DNA from: Flavobacterium sp. SUN052 | Lineage (GTDB): Bacteria; Bacteroidota; Bacteroidia; Flavobacteriales; Flavobacteriaceae | Assembly (NCBI RefSeq): GCF_028867935.1 | Contig: NZ_JAPQNS010000001.1 | Location: 930,001-994,000 of the forward strand | Reading direction: 5' to 3' | DNA: 64,000 nucleotides | In this document: one piece after another, positions 53,227 through 61,659 of the stretch | How the letters are laid out: each line of letters begins with the position of its first letter | Numbering within the stretch: the stretch's first letter is position 1 | Made by a program: the position numbers and the translations under genes | Notes under the pieces: generated by a model | Databases searched by the model: none | What the model was told of the DNA's origin: nothing | Seen by the model: the letters and a program-made list of their open reading frames with translations, nothing else

Positions 53227-54093
53227 TTAAAAAGTCTTTTTGTCGGAATCCAGCCGCTTCACAACCAGCCTGTTCATACTGAAGGCATGCTTGAGGGCGC
53301 TGGCCAGAGAGGCTTTGGTAACAATATTCGATAAGTCGATGCCCAAATGGACTACGGTTTGAGCAATCTCGGGCCGGATACCGCTAATGATGCATTCGGC
53401 CCCCATCAGCCGGGTGGCACTCACGGTTTTAATTAAATGCTGGGCAACCAGTGAGTCTACGGCAGGTACGCCGGAAATATCCAGAATGGCGATGCTGCTG
53501 CCCGTGTCGACAATTTTCTGGAGCAGGTTTTCCATTACAACCTGGGTCCGTGAGCTGTCTAAAGTACCAATGATGGGTAGCGCCAGAACACCTTCCCAGA
53601 TTTGGATGACGGGGGTCGAAATATCGCTAATTTCATCAGTTTGGCGCAGAATAACCTCCTCGCGACCTTTGATATAGGTTTCGAACGTAATAAACCCGAA
53701 TCGATCCAGCAAGCGATTAATTTGTTGACTAGCTGCAAAAAGTTGTGCTGGATCGTGAGCAATTTCCTGCTGAAGTAAGGCCATGATGGCATCTTTCAGA
53801 CTGAAAATATACAAGCCGGTTTCGCTGGGCGAAAAACCCTGTTGAGCACGCGCGATTGAAATACCAGAAAGAATTTCAAATACTTCGTCAAAAGCCATCG
53901 AATCGGGCTGATTGATGGTTTCTTCAGTGAGGGCTTTGGTAAGGGCTTTAACTAATTCTTCAGATTGAGCGCGTAGCTCTTCATTGGACATCAAGTCATC
54001 CCGGAGTGCTTCAGAACTTAATTGTTTTTGGACCCATAAATCGAGTAGTCGATCTTTGTTCGCTCTAAGGAGTTGTGGTATACTGCTGGCCAT
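53227..54093 (-). CDS. RsbR-like stressosome sensor protein
   Basis: 288 residues. The N-terminal half (about 1-150) is the all-alpha, globin-like RsbR sensor domain. The C-terminal STAS domain (about 160-280) has the two phospho-sites of the family in place: S214 in AVDSLVAQH (threonine in Bacillus RsbRA) and T246 in RPEIAQTVVHLGIDLS. It is the first gene of a five-gene operon R-S-T-phosphatase-kinase. The 190 bp upstream, shared with a divergent gene, are AT-rich; TAATTTTG on the - strand near 54270 is a possible -7 box far from the start. No sigma factor gene is linked. Confidence 0.92.
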   Translation of the reverse strand: MASSIPQLLRANKDRLLDLWVQKQLSSEALRDDLMSNEELRAQSEELVKALTKALTEETINQPDSMAFDEVFEILSGISIARAQQGFSPSETGLYIFSLKDAIMALLQQEIAHDPAQLFAASQQINRLLDRFGFITFETYIKGREEVILRQTDEISDISTPVIQIWEGVLALPIIGTLDSSRTQVVMENLLQKIVDTGSSIAILDISGVPAVDSLVAQHLIKTVSATRLMGAECIISGIRPEIAQTVVHLGIDLSNIVTKASLASALKHAFSMNRLVVKRLDSDKKTF

Positions 54094-54283
54094 TGGTAAT
54101 TATAGGGAAAAATCAGAAGTGCGAATGTATAGGAATATAAATCGTAATCTAGACACAACAGTATAATTTAAATCAAATCCAGAACATAAGTGTTGATTGG
54201 TTCGTATAGGTTTTGTTTTGGTACACTAACTAACTTTATCGGTAAAGTTATAGAGGAATAGTAAATATCCAAAATTAGTTGTT

Positions 54284-54751
54284 ATGCTAACCTTTATGAA
54301 AACACTTATTGGAACTTGGTTTATTTGTAGTACGAACTTCCCTATGTGGTTGAAGGGCGATAAAACGAGCCCAATATTTTCGTATTCACCCGCTCAGAAG
54401 AAAGGTGCCAACGTATTACTGGATGAGGTGAAATACCACAAAAAGGGGGATCTAAAAACAATTACCGGTTATGACTATCAGGATGAGCACGATTCGTCGG
54501 CTTTCGTCTGGCACGGTAAAGGACTGCTAAGTCTGTTGCGGAGCAAGTGGAAAGTCGTGTTGCAGGATCCCGATGGGCAGTGGGCGGTGATTTGGTTTTC
54601 AAAAACGCTGTTTACCCCCGAGGGCGTCGACATCATTAGCCGGACTCCGAAATTTTCTCCGCAAATGCTTGCTGATATCAAAGCACAGATGGCCAACCAC
54701 CCATTGCTAGCCCCCCACCTGTCGACCCTGCGCGATTTGCCCCTTCGATAA
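54284..54751 (+). CDS. Lipocalin-like small protein
   Basis: 155 residues. KTLIGTWFICSTNFPMWLKGD at the start holds a GTW motif like that of lipocalins. PIFSYSPAQKKGANVLLDEVKYHKKGDLKTITGYD, HDSSAFVWHGKG and WAVIWFSKTLFTPEGVDIISRTP then give the usual strand pattern of an eight-stranded barrel. No signal peptide is clear, so it may be cytoplasmic. It would bind a small hydrophobic ligand. It lies alone between the stressosome operon and the ABC exporter. Confidence 0.65.
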   Translation: MLTFMKTLIGTWFICSTNFPMWLKGDKTSPIFSYSPAQKKGANVLLDEVKYHKKGDLKTITGYDYQDEHDSSAFVWHGKGLLSLLRSKWKVVLQDPDGQWAVIWFSKTLFTPEGVDIISRTPKFSPQMLADIKAQMANHPLLAPHLSTLRDLPLR

Positions 54752-54760
54752 GACAAGTTT

Positions 54761-54837
54761 TTTTGGACAGGATTACAGGATAAGACAGGATTTTTAAAAA
54801 ACAGAAATCTTGTCTTATCCTGTAATCCTGTCCAAAA
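54761..54837. repeat. Long inverted repeat containing ACAGGAT units
   Basis: Two 33-bp arms (54761-54793 and 54805-54837) pair with one G-to-A difference, around an 11-base loop. Each arm has three copies of a CAGGAT-like hexamer (GGACAGGATTACAGGATAAG). It sits directly after the lipocalin-like gene and could act as its terminator (ends in AAAAATG/TTTTTTT). Similar ACAGGAT-type palindromes may be dispersed elsewhere in the genome. Confidence 0.8.
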
Positions 54838-54872
54838 ATGTATGTTTAGCGGGGTTCCCGGTGTCATTTCCG

Positions 54873-54880
54873 TATCTTTG
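54873..54880 (+). promoter_or_regulatory. -7 box of the ABC exporter operon
   Basis: TATCTTTG matches TAnnTTTG exactly and lies 46 bp before the ATG at 54927. This supports that start over an in-frame ATG at 54810, which falls in the inverted repeat. Confidence 0.65.
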
Positions 54881-54926
54881 GGCAACGCTTTCGTCTACAG
54901 ACCGCTACTTATTTTTGGGATTACTT

Positions 54927-56681
54927 ATGAACAACGACGTTCCAAGAAAAGCTGCCCCCGCCCCGCCGAAACCCTCTTTATTTAAGCTAATCAAGCCGTA
55001 TTCCCGCCTGATTGGTTTGCTGGTTTTGCTGGCTCTGGTCAGCAATGGGGCCAACCTGGTGCTGCCCCTCATTATTTCGCAAGGTATCGACGCCTACACC
55101 GCCGGGCATTTTGTTCTGAAAACAACGCTCATCGAGTTTTTGGCGGCATCGGTATTCATTTTTGTTTTCTCGTATGGGCAAAGCATTGTACAAACCTATG
55201 CCTCGGAGCAGGTAGCGAAAGATTTACGGACCCAACTGGCCGACAAAATTTCCCGCCAGAGTTTTACATACATCCAGCAAACGAACCCCTCGAAACTGCT
55301 AACCAACCTGACCTCCGACATTGACTCGGTCAAGATGTTTGTGTCGATGGCCATTGTGTCGCTGGTTTCTTCGCTGGTTATCATCATTGGGGCCAGCATT
55401 TTGCTGATTCGCATCAATTGGCAACTCGCGCTGGTTGTGTTAACGACGGTGCCTATCATCGGCATCACGTTTTATCTGGTGCTGCAAAAGGTGCGGGTGC
55501 TGTTTATGAAAAGCCGCGAGGTGATAGACTGGCTCAACAAGGTTATCAACGAAAGCATTCTGGGTTCGGCCCTTATTCGAGTGCTCAACTCGCAACAACT
55601 GGAGAGCGATAAGTTTCTGGCGGCCAACACCGATGCCAAAGATCTTGGCCTGGCCATTCTGCGCCTGTTTGCCGCTCTTATTCCGGTGATCAGCTTTACG
55701 GCCAACATGGCTGCCCTGGCTATTCTGGTGCTGGGTGGCCACTTTGTTATCACCGGCAGCATGTCGCTGGGCGATTTTACGGCTTTCAACAGTTATCTGG
55801 CCCTGCTTATTTTTCCGATCATCGTGATTGGGTTTATCAGCAATGTTATAGCGCAGGCTTCGGCCTCGTATACGCGGGTGAGTGCTGTATTGCAGGCTGA
55901 TGAACCCACCAAAACCGGTACTATAACAACCCCGTTGCGGGGCGATATTGAGCTTCGGGATGTGTCGATGTTCTATGGCGGTAAACCCGCCCTTAATTCC
56001 GTTTCGCTGCACATAAAGGCAGGTACCCGAACCGCCATTGTTGGCCCAACGGCTGCCGGAAAAAGTCAGCTTTTATTTTTGCTGACCGGCCTAATGCCAC
56101 CAACGTCGGGCGCTATACGCTATGATGATCGACCCATCGACAGCTACGACGAAGATGCTTTTTACCAACAGGTCGGGTTCGTGTTTCAGGACAGTGTAAT
56201 GTTCAACCTGAGTCTGCGCGAAAACATTGCCTTCAGCGATACCGTCACCGATGAATCACTTGAAAAAGCGATTGCCACCGCCGAATTACAGGACTTTGTA
56301 ACGTCTATGCCCGATAAACTCCAGACACTGGTTTCGGAGCGGGGCAACAGCCTATCGGGTGGGCAGAAACAGCGAATCATGCTGGCCAGGGCGTTGGCTC
56401 TCGACCCAAAGGTGTTATTGCTGGACGATTTTACGGCGCGAGTCGATAGCAGTACTGAACAGAAAATTCTGGCCAACGTGCAGCAAAATTACCCTGGCCT
56501 AACACTGGTTTCGGTAACCCAGAAAATTGCCGCCGTAGAAGATTACGAGCAGATTATTCTGCTCATGGAGGGCGAAATTATTGCCAGCGGCACTCACCCC
56601 GAACTCCTGAAAACCAGCCCCGAATACGTTCAGATTTATCAGTCACAACGGAGCACCAACCAGTATGAATTACGATCTTAA
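54927..56681 (+). CDS. ABC exporter half-transporter, degenerate-site partner
   Basis: 584 residues from the ATG at 54927. Six membrane helices (about 25-320) are followed by an ATPase domain. Walker A is GPTAAGKSQ (about 373) and the signature LSGGQ (about 476) is canonical. The Walker B end is LLLDDFTARVDSS, with aspartate where the catalytic glutamate is expected, and the switch region reads VSVTQKIA, with glutamine in place of histidine. These changes mark the non-catalytic half of heterodimeric exporters such as TM287/288. The partner gene overlaps by 17 bases. Substrate probably a lipid or drug; not determined. Confidence 0.93.
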   Translation: MNNDVPRKAAPAPPKPSLFKLIKPYSRLIGLLVLLALVSNGANLVLPLIISQGIDAYTAGHFVLKTTLIEFLAASVFIFVFSYGQSIVQTYASEQVAKDLRTQLADKISRQSFTYIQQTNPSKLLTNLTSDIDSVKMFVSMAIVSLVSSLVIIIGASILLIRINWQLALVVLTTVPIIGITFYLVLQKVRVLFMKSREVIDWLNKVINESILGSALIRVLNSQQLESDKFLAANTDAKDLGLAILRLFAALIPVISFTANMAALAILVLGGHFVITGSMSLGDFTAFNSYLALLIFPIIVIGFISNVIAQASASYTRVSAVLQADEPTKTGTITTPLRGDIELRDVSMFYGGKPALNSVSLHIKAGTRTAIVGPTAAGKSQLLFLLTGLMPPTSGAIRYDDRPIDSYDEDAFYQQVGFVFQDSVMFNLSLRENIAFSDTVTDESLEKAIATAELQDFVTSMPDKLQTLVSERGNSLSGGQKQRIMLARALALDPKVLLLDDFTARVDSSTEQKILANVQQNYPGLTLVSVTQKIAAVEDYEQIILLMEGEIIASGTHPELLKTSPEYVQIYQSQRSTNQYELRS

Positions 56682-58428
56682 CCAGTTTGTCGGGCAGAAA
56701 GAAGAGAAAAATGCCACGACCAAAGCCCTCCGTAAACTACTGGCGCTGATCGACGATGAACGGCAACGACTTATTCTGGCTTTTGCCGCCATCCTGGTCA
56801 ATTCGGTCCTGACGCTGGTTAGTCCAATTCTGATCGGCCGTACCGTTGATCAGTACGTGCAGACCAAACAATTTGATGGAATCTTACGAAATGCGGCTAT
56901 TCTACTGGGTGTGAATGCCGTTGCGCTGGTAACGAATTACCTGCAAACACGCCTGATGGGTACCGTGGGCCAGCGGACGCTATTCAAGCTTCGCAACGCC
57001 GTGTTTAACAAGTTGCAGGAACTGCCAGTGGCGTTTTTTAACCAGAATAAAGCGGGTGATCTGATTTCGCGGATCAACAACGATACCGATAAGCTGAATC
57101 AGTTCTTCTCGCAATCGCTGATGCAGTTTGTAGGCAGTATTTTTATCATGTTCGGCGCGGGCCTGTTTCTGCTGTTTATCGACCTGCCCCTCGGCGCGGC
57201 ATCGCTGGCTCCTGCGCTGCTGGTCTGGGTGTTTACGTCGCTGGTGTCAGCCTGGGTGAAACGGAAAAATGCGGCTAGCCTGAAAAGTGTGGGTAATTTG
57301 AGCGCTGAGGTGCAGGAAAGTCTGACCAACTTCAAAGTCATTGTGGCTTTCAACCGGCGCGACTATTTCCGTAAACATTTCGCCGAAGTAAACCAGGATA
57401 ATTATCGGACGGCTATCGGTGCTGGCCTGGCCAACAACGTGTTCCTGCCCGTGATTGGCGTAGCCGCCAATTTGGGTCAGGTAGTGGTGTTGACGTTTGG
57501 CATTTATCTGATTTCGAAGGGGGCGTTTACCATTGGTTTGCTCGTCAGTTTTCTGGCTTACATCACTAATTTCTACAATCCCATGCGTCAACTGGCCACG
57601 ATATGGGCTAACTTTCAAGTGGCGCTGGCAGGCTGGGATCGTATTTCGCACTTGCTGTCCCTGCAAACCAATTTGCAACCCGTTGCGCATTCGGCAGTTG
57701 AGCCAGATGCAGCCCTGTTGTCGTTTCGGCAGGTGTCCTTCCGCTACCCCGGTGGCACCGACGTGTTGCACAACATCACCTTCGATCTGGAACGAGGCAA
57801 AACATACGCCCTGGTTGGCCCAACGGGGGGTGGCAAAACAACTACGGCTTCGCTGATTGCCCGTTTGTATGACCCTACCAGCGGCACCGTATTGCTGGAT
57901 GGTCGTGACATTCGCGGGTACACAGCGGAAGAGCGATCCCGTAAAATCGGCTTCATTTTGCAGGAACCGTTTCTGTTTACGGGCACCGTTCGCGAGAATA
58001 TTTTGTACGGTAATGAAGCCTATCATAAATACACCAATGAGCAGCTGGAGACAGTGATTCGGGACGCTAACCTGACGGGTTTGGTCGAGCGTTTCGATCA
58101 GGGTCTGGATACTAAAGTGCAGACCGTTGGCGATTCGATCAGTCTGGGCCAGAAACAACTCATTGCCTTTATGCGGGCGGTTTTACGCAATCCAGAACTA
58201 CTGATTCTGGACGAAGCCACCGCCAATATCGACACCATTACGGAGCAACTGCTGGACGAAATTCTCCAGAATTTACCCGCCAGCACCACGCGTATCATCA
58301 TTGCTCACCGCCTGAATACCATTGAAACCGCCGACGAGATTTTCTTCATTAATGCCGGGGAGGTCACCCGCGCCGGTTCGTTCAACGACGCCGTTGATAT
58401 GTTGATGCACGACAAGCGGGTGAGTTAG
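56665..58428 (+). CDS. ABC exporter half-transporter, catalytic partner
   Basis: 587 residues with a six-helix membrane domain (LILAFAAILVNSVLTLVSPILIG onward) and an ATPase domain. Walker A GPTGGGKTT is at about 385, and Walker B with the catalytic glutamate is LLILDEATANID. The switch histidine is present (IIIAHRLNTI). The signature is altered to ISLGQKQ. So its Walker motifs plus the canonical LSGGQ of the partner make the active site, and its altered signature faces the degenerate Walker B of the partner. Overlap with the upstream gene implies a 1:1 heterodimer. Confidence 0.93.
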   Translation: MNYDLNQFVGQKEEKNATTKALRKLLALIDDERQRLILAFAAILVNSVLTLVSPILIGRTVDQYVQTKQFDGILRNAAILLGVNAVALVTNYLQTRLMGTVGQRTLFKLRNAVFNKLQELPVAFFNQNKAGDLISRINNDTDKLNQFFSQSLMQFVGSIFIMFGAGLFLLFIDLPLGAASLAPALLVWVFTSLVSAWVKRKNAASLKSVGNLSAEVQESLTNFKVIVAFNRRDYFRKHFAEVNQDNYRTAIGAGLANNVFLPVIGVAANLGQVVVLTFGIYLISKGAFTIGLLVSFLAYITNFYNPMRQLATIWANFQVALAGWDRISHLLSLQTNLQPVAHSAVEPDAALLSFRQVSFRYPGGTDVLHNITFDLERGKTYALVGPTGGGKTTTASLIARLYDPTSGTVLLDGRDIRGYTAEERSRKIGFILQEPFLFTGTVRENILYGNEAYHKYTNEQLETVIRDANLTGLVERFDQGLDTKVQTVGDSISLGQKQLIAFMRAVLRNPELLILDEATANIDTITEQLLDEILQNLPASTTRIIIAHRLNTIETADEIFFINAGEVTRAGSFNDAVDMLMHDKRVS

Positions 58429-58456
58429 ATTATCCTGTCCGTCGGTGAACACCAGG

Positions 58457-58472
58457 TGTCCGGTTCTGGACA
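58457..58472 (+). promoter_or_regulatory. PadR-FtsX leader operator (second copy)
   Basis: TGTCCGGTTCTGGACA differs by one base from the site at 5560-5575 and has the same TGTCC-n6-GGACA symmetry. It lies 130 bp before the padR start. A TATAAT-like TTATAATATG follows at 58481-58490. Downstream, GGCAnnGCATTTGnnATACA occurs in both leaders (about 5640-5660 and 58537-58556). Confidence 0.6.
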
Positions 58473-58497
58473 GTTCTGCGTTATAATATGCATTCAG

Positions 58498-58533
58498 AAG
58501 GTCCATTTCTGCCAGGAATGGGCCTTTTTTTAT
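58498..58533 (+). terminator. Terminator-like hairpin in the second padR leader
   Basis: AAGG-t-CCATT (58498-58507) pairs with AATGG-g-CCTT (58517-58526) and is followed by a run of T. It may end the ABC exporter transcript, but a hairpin in the same position of the first leader cannot serve that purpose, so a leader attenuator is possible. Confidence 0.55.
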
Positions 58534-58602
58534 TTTGGCAAGGCATTTGACATACAGAAATAGAGGAAATAAAATGAAGCGTGTAAACCCAATTGTTACC
58601 CC

Positions 58603-58938
58603 ATGCGACGGAGTGATCTAGGTGAGTTCGAAGAGGTCGTTTTGCTGGCAGTGGCCGTACTCACTCCGAAAGCTTATTCAGTAGTGATTGCTGAAGAGCT
58701 GGAGAAAGAGACCGGGCAAATCGTCAGTACCGGTGCCGTACACGCAGCCCTGCAACGGCTCGAAACAAAAGGGTATCTCCGGTCTGAACTAGGCGAAGCC
58801 ACCGCCGAGCGGGGTGGCCGCCGTAAACGGTTGTTCACTGTAACTGCACTCGGTGGACGTGTGCTGAGCGAGGTTCAATCGGTGCGTAACCGATTCTGGG
58901 AGCGTATTGTACCGCAAACCATTCTGAAATGGACGTAA
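58603..58938 (+). CDS. PadR-family transcriptional regulator
   Basis: 111 residues, close relative of the regulator at 5682-6008: DLGEFEEVVLLAVAVLTPKAYSVVI, GAVHAALQRLETKGYLRSE and AERGGRRKRLFTVTALGGRVL. It precedes two FtsX permease genes, the first 12 bp downstream. It probably represses them through the palindrome at 58457-58472. The leader lacks a clear ribosome-binding site, as in most genes of this window. Confidence 0.93.
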   Translation: MRRSDLGEFEEVVLLAVAVLTPKAYSVVIAEELEKETGQIVSTGAVHAALQRLETKGYLRSELGEATAERGGRRKRLFTVTALGGRVLSEVQSVRNRFWERIVPQTILKWT

Positions 58939-58950
58939 CGCAACCGTGGT

Positions 58951-61656
58951 ATGAAACTCCAAAAACACCGGGTACCAACTCCTCAAGATGACGGGTTGCC
59001 CCCAATGCGTTGGCTCGACCGGCTGCTCATGGGACTGGTAGCACCCCACCTACGTGAAGAAGTGTTGGGCGACCTCCATGAACGCTATCAACGACGTGCT
59101 CAGCGGGTAGGGGAGGCCCAGGCCCGACGCAGTTACTGGCGCGAAGTACTGGCGTATATACGACCTGCTTTTATCAAACGACAACCCAAAAAATACCATT
59201 CACCGGAATGCCAGCCCATCTTCTTTCTGAGTCCTAACATGATACGAAACTACTTTAAAATTGCCTGGCGGAGCTTGCAGAAAAACCGCTTGTTCACCTT
59301 CCTCAATACAATGGGGTTGGCGTTAGGATTGGCCGTTGCCCTGATCCTGTTGCTATACATCAACGATGAACAATCGTTCGACCGGCACAACCGCTTGGCG
59401 AATCGGATTGCCCGGGTTACGCTCAATGTGTCGTACGATGGCAAAACGCAGCAGTGGGGTAACGCCCCCAATATTGTTGGACCAACAATAACTGCACAGC
59501 TGGCGGGCGTAGAAAATCAGGTGCGCTTTCTACGGCATAACTTCGGCCAGACTGCCTTCGTAAACTCCGCCGAGCGTGAGTTTACCGAAACACGACTGTA
59601 CTGGGCCGACAGTACATTGTTCGATATTTTCGATGTGCCCCTGATTGCTGGTCAACCGGCAACGGCGCTGGCTGGCCCTAATCGGGTTATTATCAGTCAA
59701 TCGACGGCTCATCGGTATTTTGGTACGGAAAATCCAATTGGAAAGTCGCTTAACGTCGATCATTCTATTCCGCTGGAAGTGACGGGTGTATATGCCGATT
59801 TTCCAGCAACGTCTACTCTCGATGCGGACCTGCTTGGCTCGTTTGCCAGCGTAAAATGGGCCAGTAACCCCAGTAATCAAAGCTGGAGTAATGCCAGTTT
59901 TGAAACCTATCTGTTGCTGGGTCCGTCGGTGCAACCGCGCCAGATCGAACAGCAGATGGAAACGATAGTCGCGAAAAACGTACCGAAGGCTGATCGCTTT
60001 TATACGCTTAAGCTTCAACCACTGACTGATGTGCACCTGCATTCGGCCAATCTGAGTAATACGAGTTTTTCCCGCCCCGGCGATGCCCGACAGGTAAGCA
60101 TTTTGTTGCTTCTGGCCGTGATTGTACTGGTGATTGCGAGCATCAACTATATGAATCTGGCCACGGCCCAATCGCAGGTGCGGGCCAAAGAAGTAGGCGT
60201 CAATAAAGTGGTTGGTGCAACCCGGTCGCAGTTGATTGGCCGGTTCTACGCCGAAACTGCCCTGGTCGTCGGGGGAGCCATACTGTTAGGTCTTGGCATG
60301 GTGGTGGTGAGTTTACCTTATTTCAATCTCCTTGCCGAAAAAAGCCTATCGATTCAGGCGCTCTTCAAGACCGAGATGCTGCTCAGCCTGTTTGGACTTG
60401 GGGCGGGCATTACCCTCCTGTCGGGCTTATATCCGGCGGTGGTGCTGTCGAATTTCTCCATTCGTGGTTTGCTTCAGCCGTCGTTTGCCACCGGTTCGGG
60501 TGGGGGATTGCTCCGTCGGTCGCTGGTGGTGGTGCAGTTTGCGGCTTCCATGGTGCTGACGATTGGTACGCTTCTTTTTTACCGGCAACTACAGTTTATT
60601 CAACAGCGCAATCTGGGCTATGAACCCACCCAGGTAGTAGCCGTTACCATGGCTGCTGCCGAAACCAAAGCACAAATGGCCGCCTTACTTAATGACATAA
60701 AGGCGGTGAGCAGTGTCGAAGAAATTTGCCGGGCGCAGGTGTATCCAGGGCGGAGCGGTAGTGGACGTACATTAGGAAAACCATTGGACGACAAGGCTAT
60801 TATACCAATTACCACCAACCGGGCAACGTCGTCGTTCATCCAGGTACTGGGTCTGAAATTACTGGCGGGCACTACACTGCCAGCTGCCAAGACGGACAAG
60901 CCGGATACAACTGCCGAAGCAGACACAACGGTTCAGATTGTTCTCAACAAAACGGCGGTTGAGTTTATGGGATACACCCCCGAACAGGCTATTGGCAAAA
61001 AAGCGCCCGGTGTGTTCGGCAACAGTGCCGAGATTGTGGGAGTGGTCGACGACTTTCATTTTCAGTCGTTGCATCAGCCAATCGGTGCGTATGGTTTTCA
61101 TAATGCCAATACCGAAGACCGACCGTATATGCTGGTCCGTGTGCGGACGCAAAACCTGCCTGAAACCATGCGGCAGCTAGAGGCTATCTACCATAAAGAC
61201 ATCCCGGCATCGGCATTTGAGTTCACGTTTCTTGATCAATATCTGAATAATTTGTACCGTAGTGAGCAACAGACGGCGCAGATCGTATTCATTTTTGCTG
61301 GGCTGGCTATTTTGATTGCCTGCCTGGGTTTGTTTGGGCTGGCTACGTTTACTGCCGAGCAACGGACTAAAGAAATTGGTGTGCGTAAAGTATTGGGTGC
61401 CAGTGTTCCCAGTCTTATCACACTGCTCTCCAAAGACTATCTCAAACTGGTGATGGTAGCCATAGTTTTGGCTTCGCCGATAGCGGGGTATGTCATGAAT
61501 AACTGGCTGCAAAACTTTGCCTATCGCATTGACCTTGAGTGGTGGGTATTTGCGGTGGCAGGTGGCCTTGCCGTAGTTATTGCGCTCCTGACAGTCAGTT
61601 ATCAGAGTATCCGTGCCGCCCTGATGAACCCCGTCAAGTCCCTACGGTCTGAATAA
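58951..61656 (+). CDS. FtsX-like ABC permease with permease prefix domain (copy 4)
   Basis: 901 residues. The prefix domain (MRWLDRLLMGLVAPHLREEVLGDLHERYQRRAQRVGEAQARR over about 18-62) is of a different subtype from copies 1-3 (EEVLGDLHERYQRR instead of EELEGDLDELFQQR). First helix FTFLNTMGLALGLAVALILLLYI, periplasmic domain, FtsX helices around VIASINYMNLATAQSQVRAKEVGVNKVVGATRSQ, second half starting RRSLVVVQFAASMVLTIGTLLF, and C-terminal EQRTKEIGVRKVLGAS and MNPVKSLRSE. No ATPase gene is adjacent. Function as for the other copies: substrate or signal unknown. Confidence 0.92.
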   Translation: MKLQKHRVPTPQDDGLPPMRWLDRLLMGLVAPHLREEVLGDLHERYQRRAQRVGEAQARRSYWREVLAYIRPAFIKRQPKKYHSPECQPIFFLSPNMIRNYFKIAWRSLQKNRLFTFLNTMGLALGLAVALILLLYINDEQSFDRHNRLANRIARVTLNVSYDGKTQQWGNAPNIVGPTITAQLAGVENQVRFLRHNFGQTAFVNSAEREFTETRLYWADSTLFDIFDVPLIAGQPATALAGPNRVIISQSTAHRYFGTENPIGKSLNVDHSIPLEVTGVYADFPATSTLDADLLGSFASVKWASNPSNQSWSNASFETYLLLGPSVQPRQIEQQMETIVAKNVPKADRFYTLKLQPLTDVHLHSANLSNTSFSRPGDARQVSILLLLAVIVLVIASINYMNLATAQSQVRAKEVGVNKVVGATRSQLIGRFYAETALVVGGAILLGLGMVVVSLPYFNLLAEKSLSIQALFKTEMLLSLFGLGAGITLLSGLYPAVVLSNFSIRGLLQPSFATGSGGGLLRRSLVVVQFAASMVLTIGTLLFYRQLQFIQQRNLGYEPTQVVAVTMAAAETKAQMAALLNDIKAVSSVEEICRAQVYPGRSGSGRTLGKPLDDKAIIPITTNRATSSFIQVLGLKLLAGTTLPAAKTDKPDTTAEADTTVQIVLNKTAVEFMGYTPEQAIGKKAPGVFGNSAEIVGVVDDFHFQSLHQPIGAYGFHNANTEDRPYMLVRVRTQNLPETMRQLEAIYHKDIPASAFEFTFLDQYLNNLYRSEQQTAQIVFIFAGLAILIACLGLFGLATFTAEQRTKEIGVRKVLGASVPSLITLLSKDYLKLVMVAIVLASPIAGYVMNNWLQNFAYRIDLEWWVFAVAGGLAVVIALLTVSYQSIRAALMNPVKSLRSE

Positions 61657-61659
61657 GCC

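Noticed and set aside
55440..56012. 190-codon open frame antisense to the first ABC half-transporter
   Set aside because: Histidine- and glutamine-rich translation typical of a shadow frame; the sense strand has clear ABC motifs.
57247..58158. 303-codon open frame antisense to the second ABC half-transporter
   Set aside because: It lies wholly within a well-supported ABC gene, has no signal, domain or promoter, and its composition reflects the opposite strand.
59530..60171. 213-codon open frame antisense to FtsX copy 4
   Set aside because: Inside a conserved permease gene; no recognisable domain or start context.
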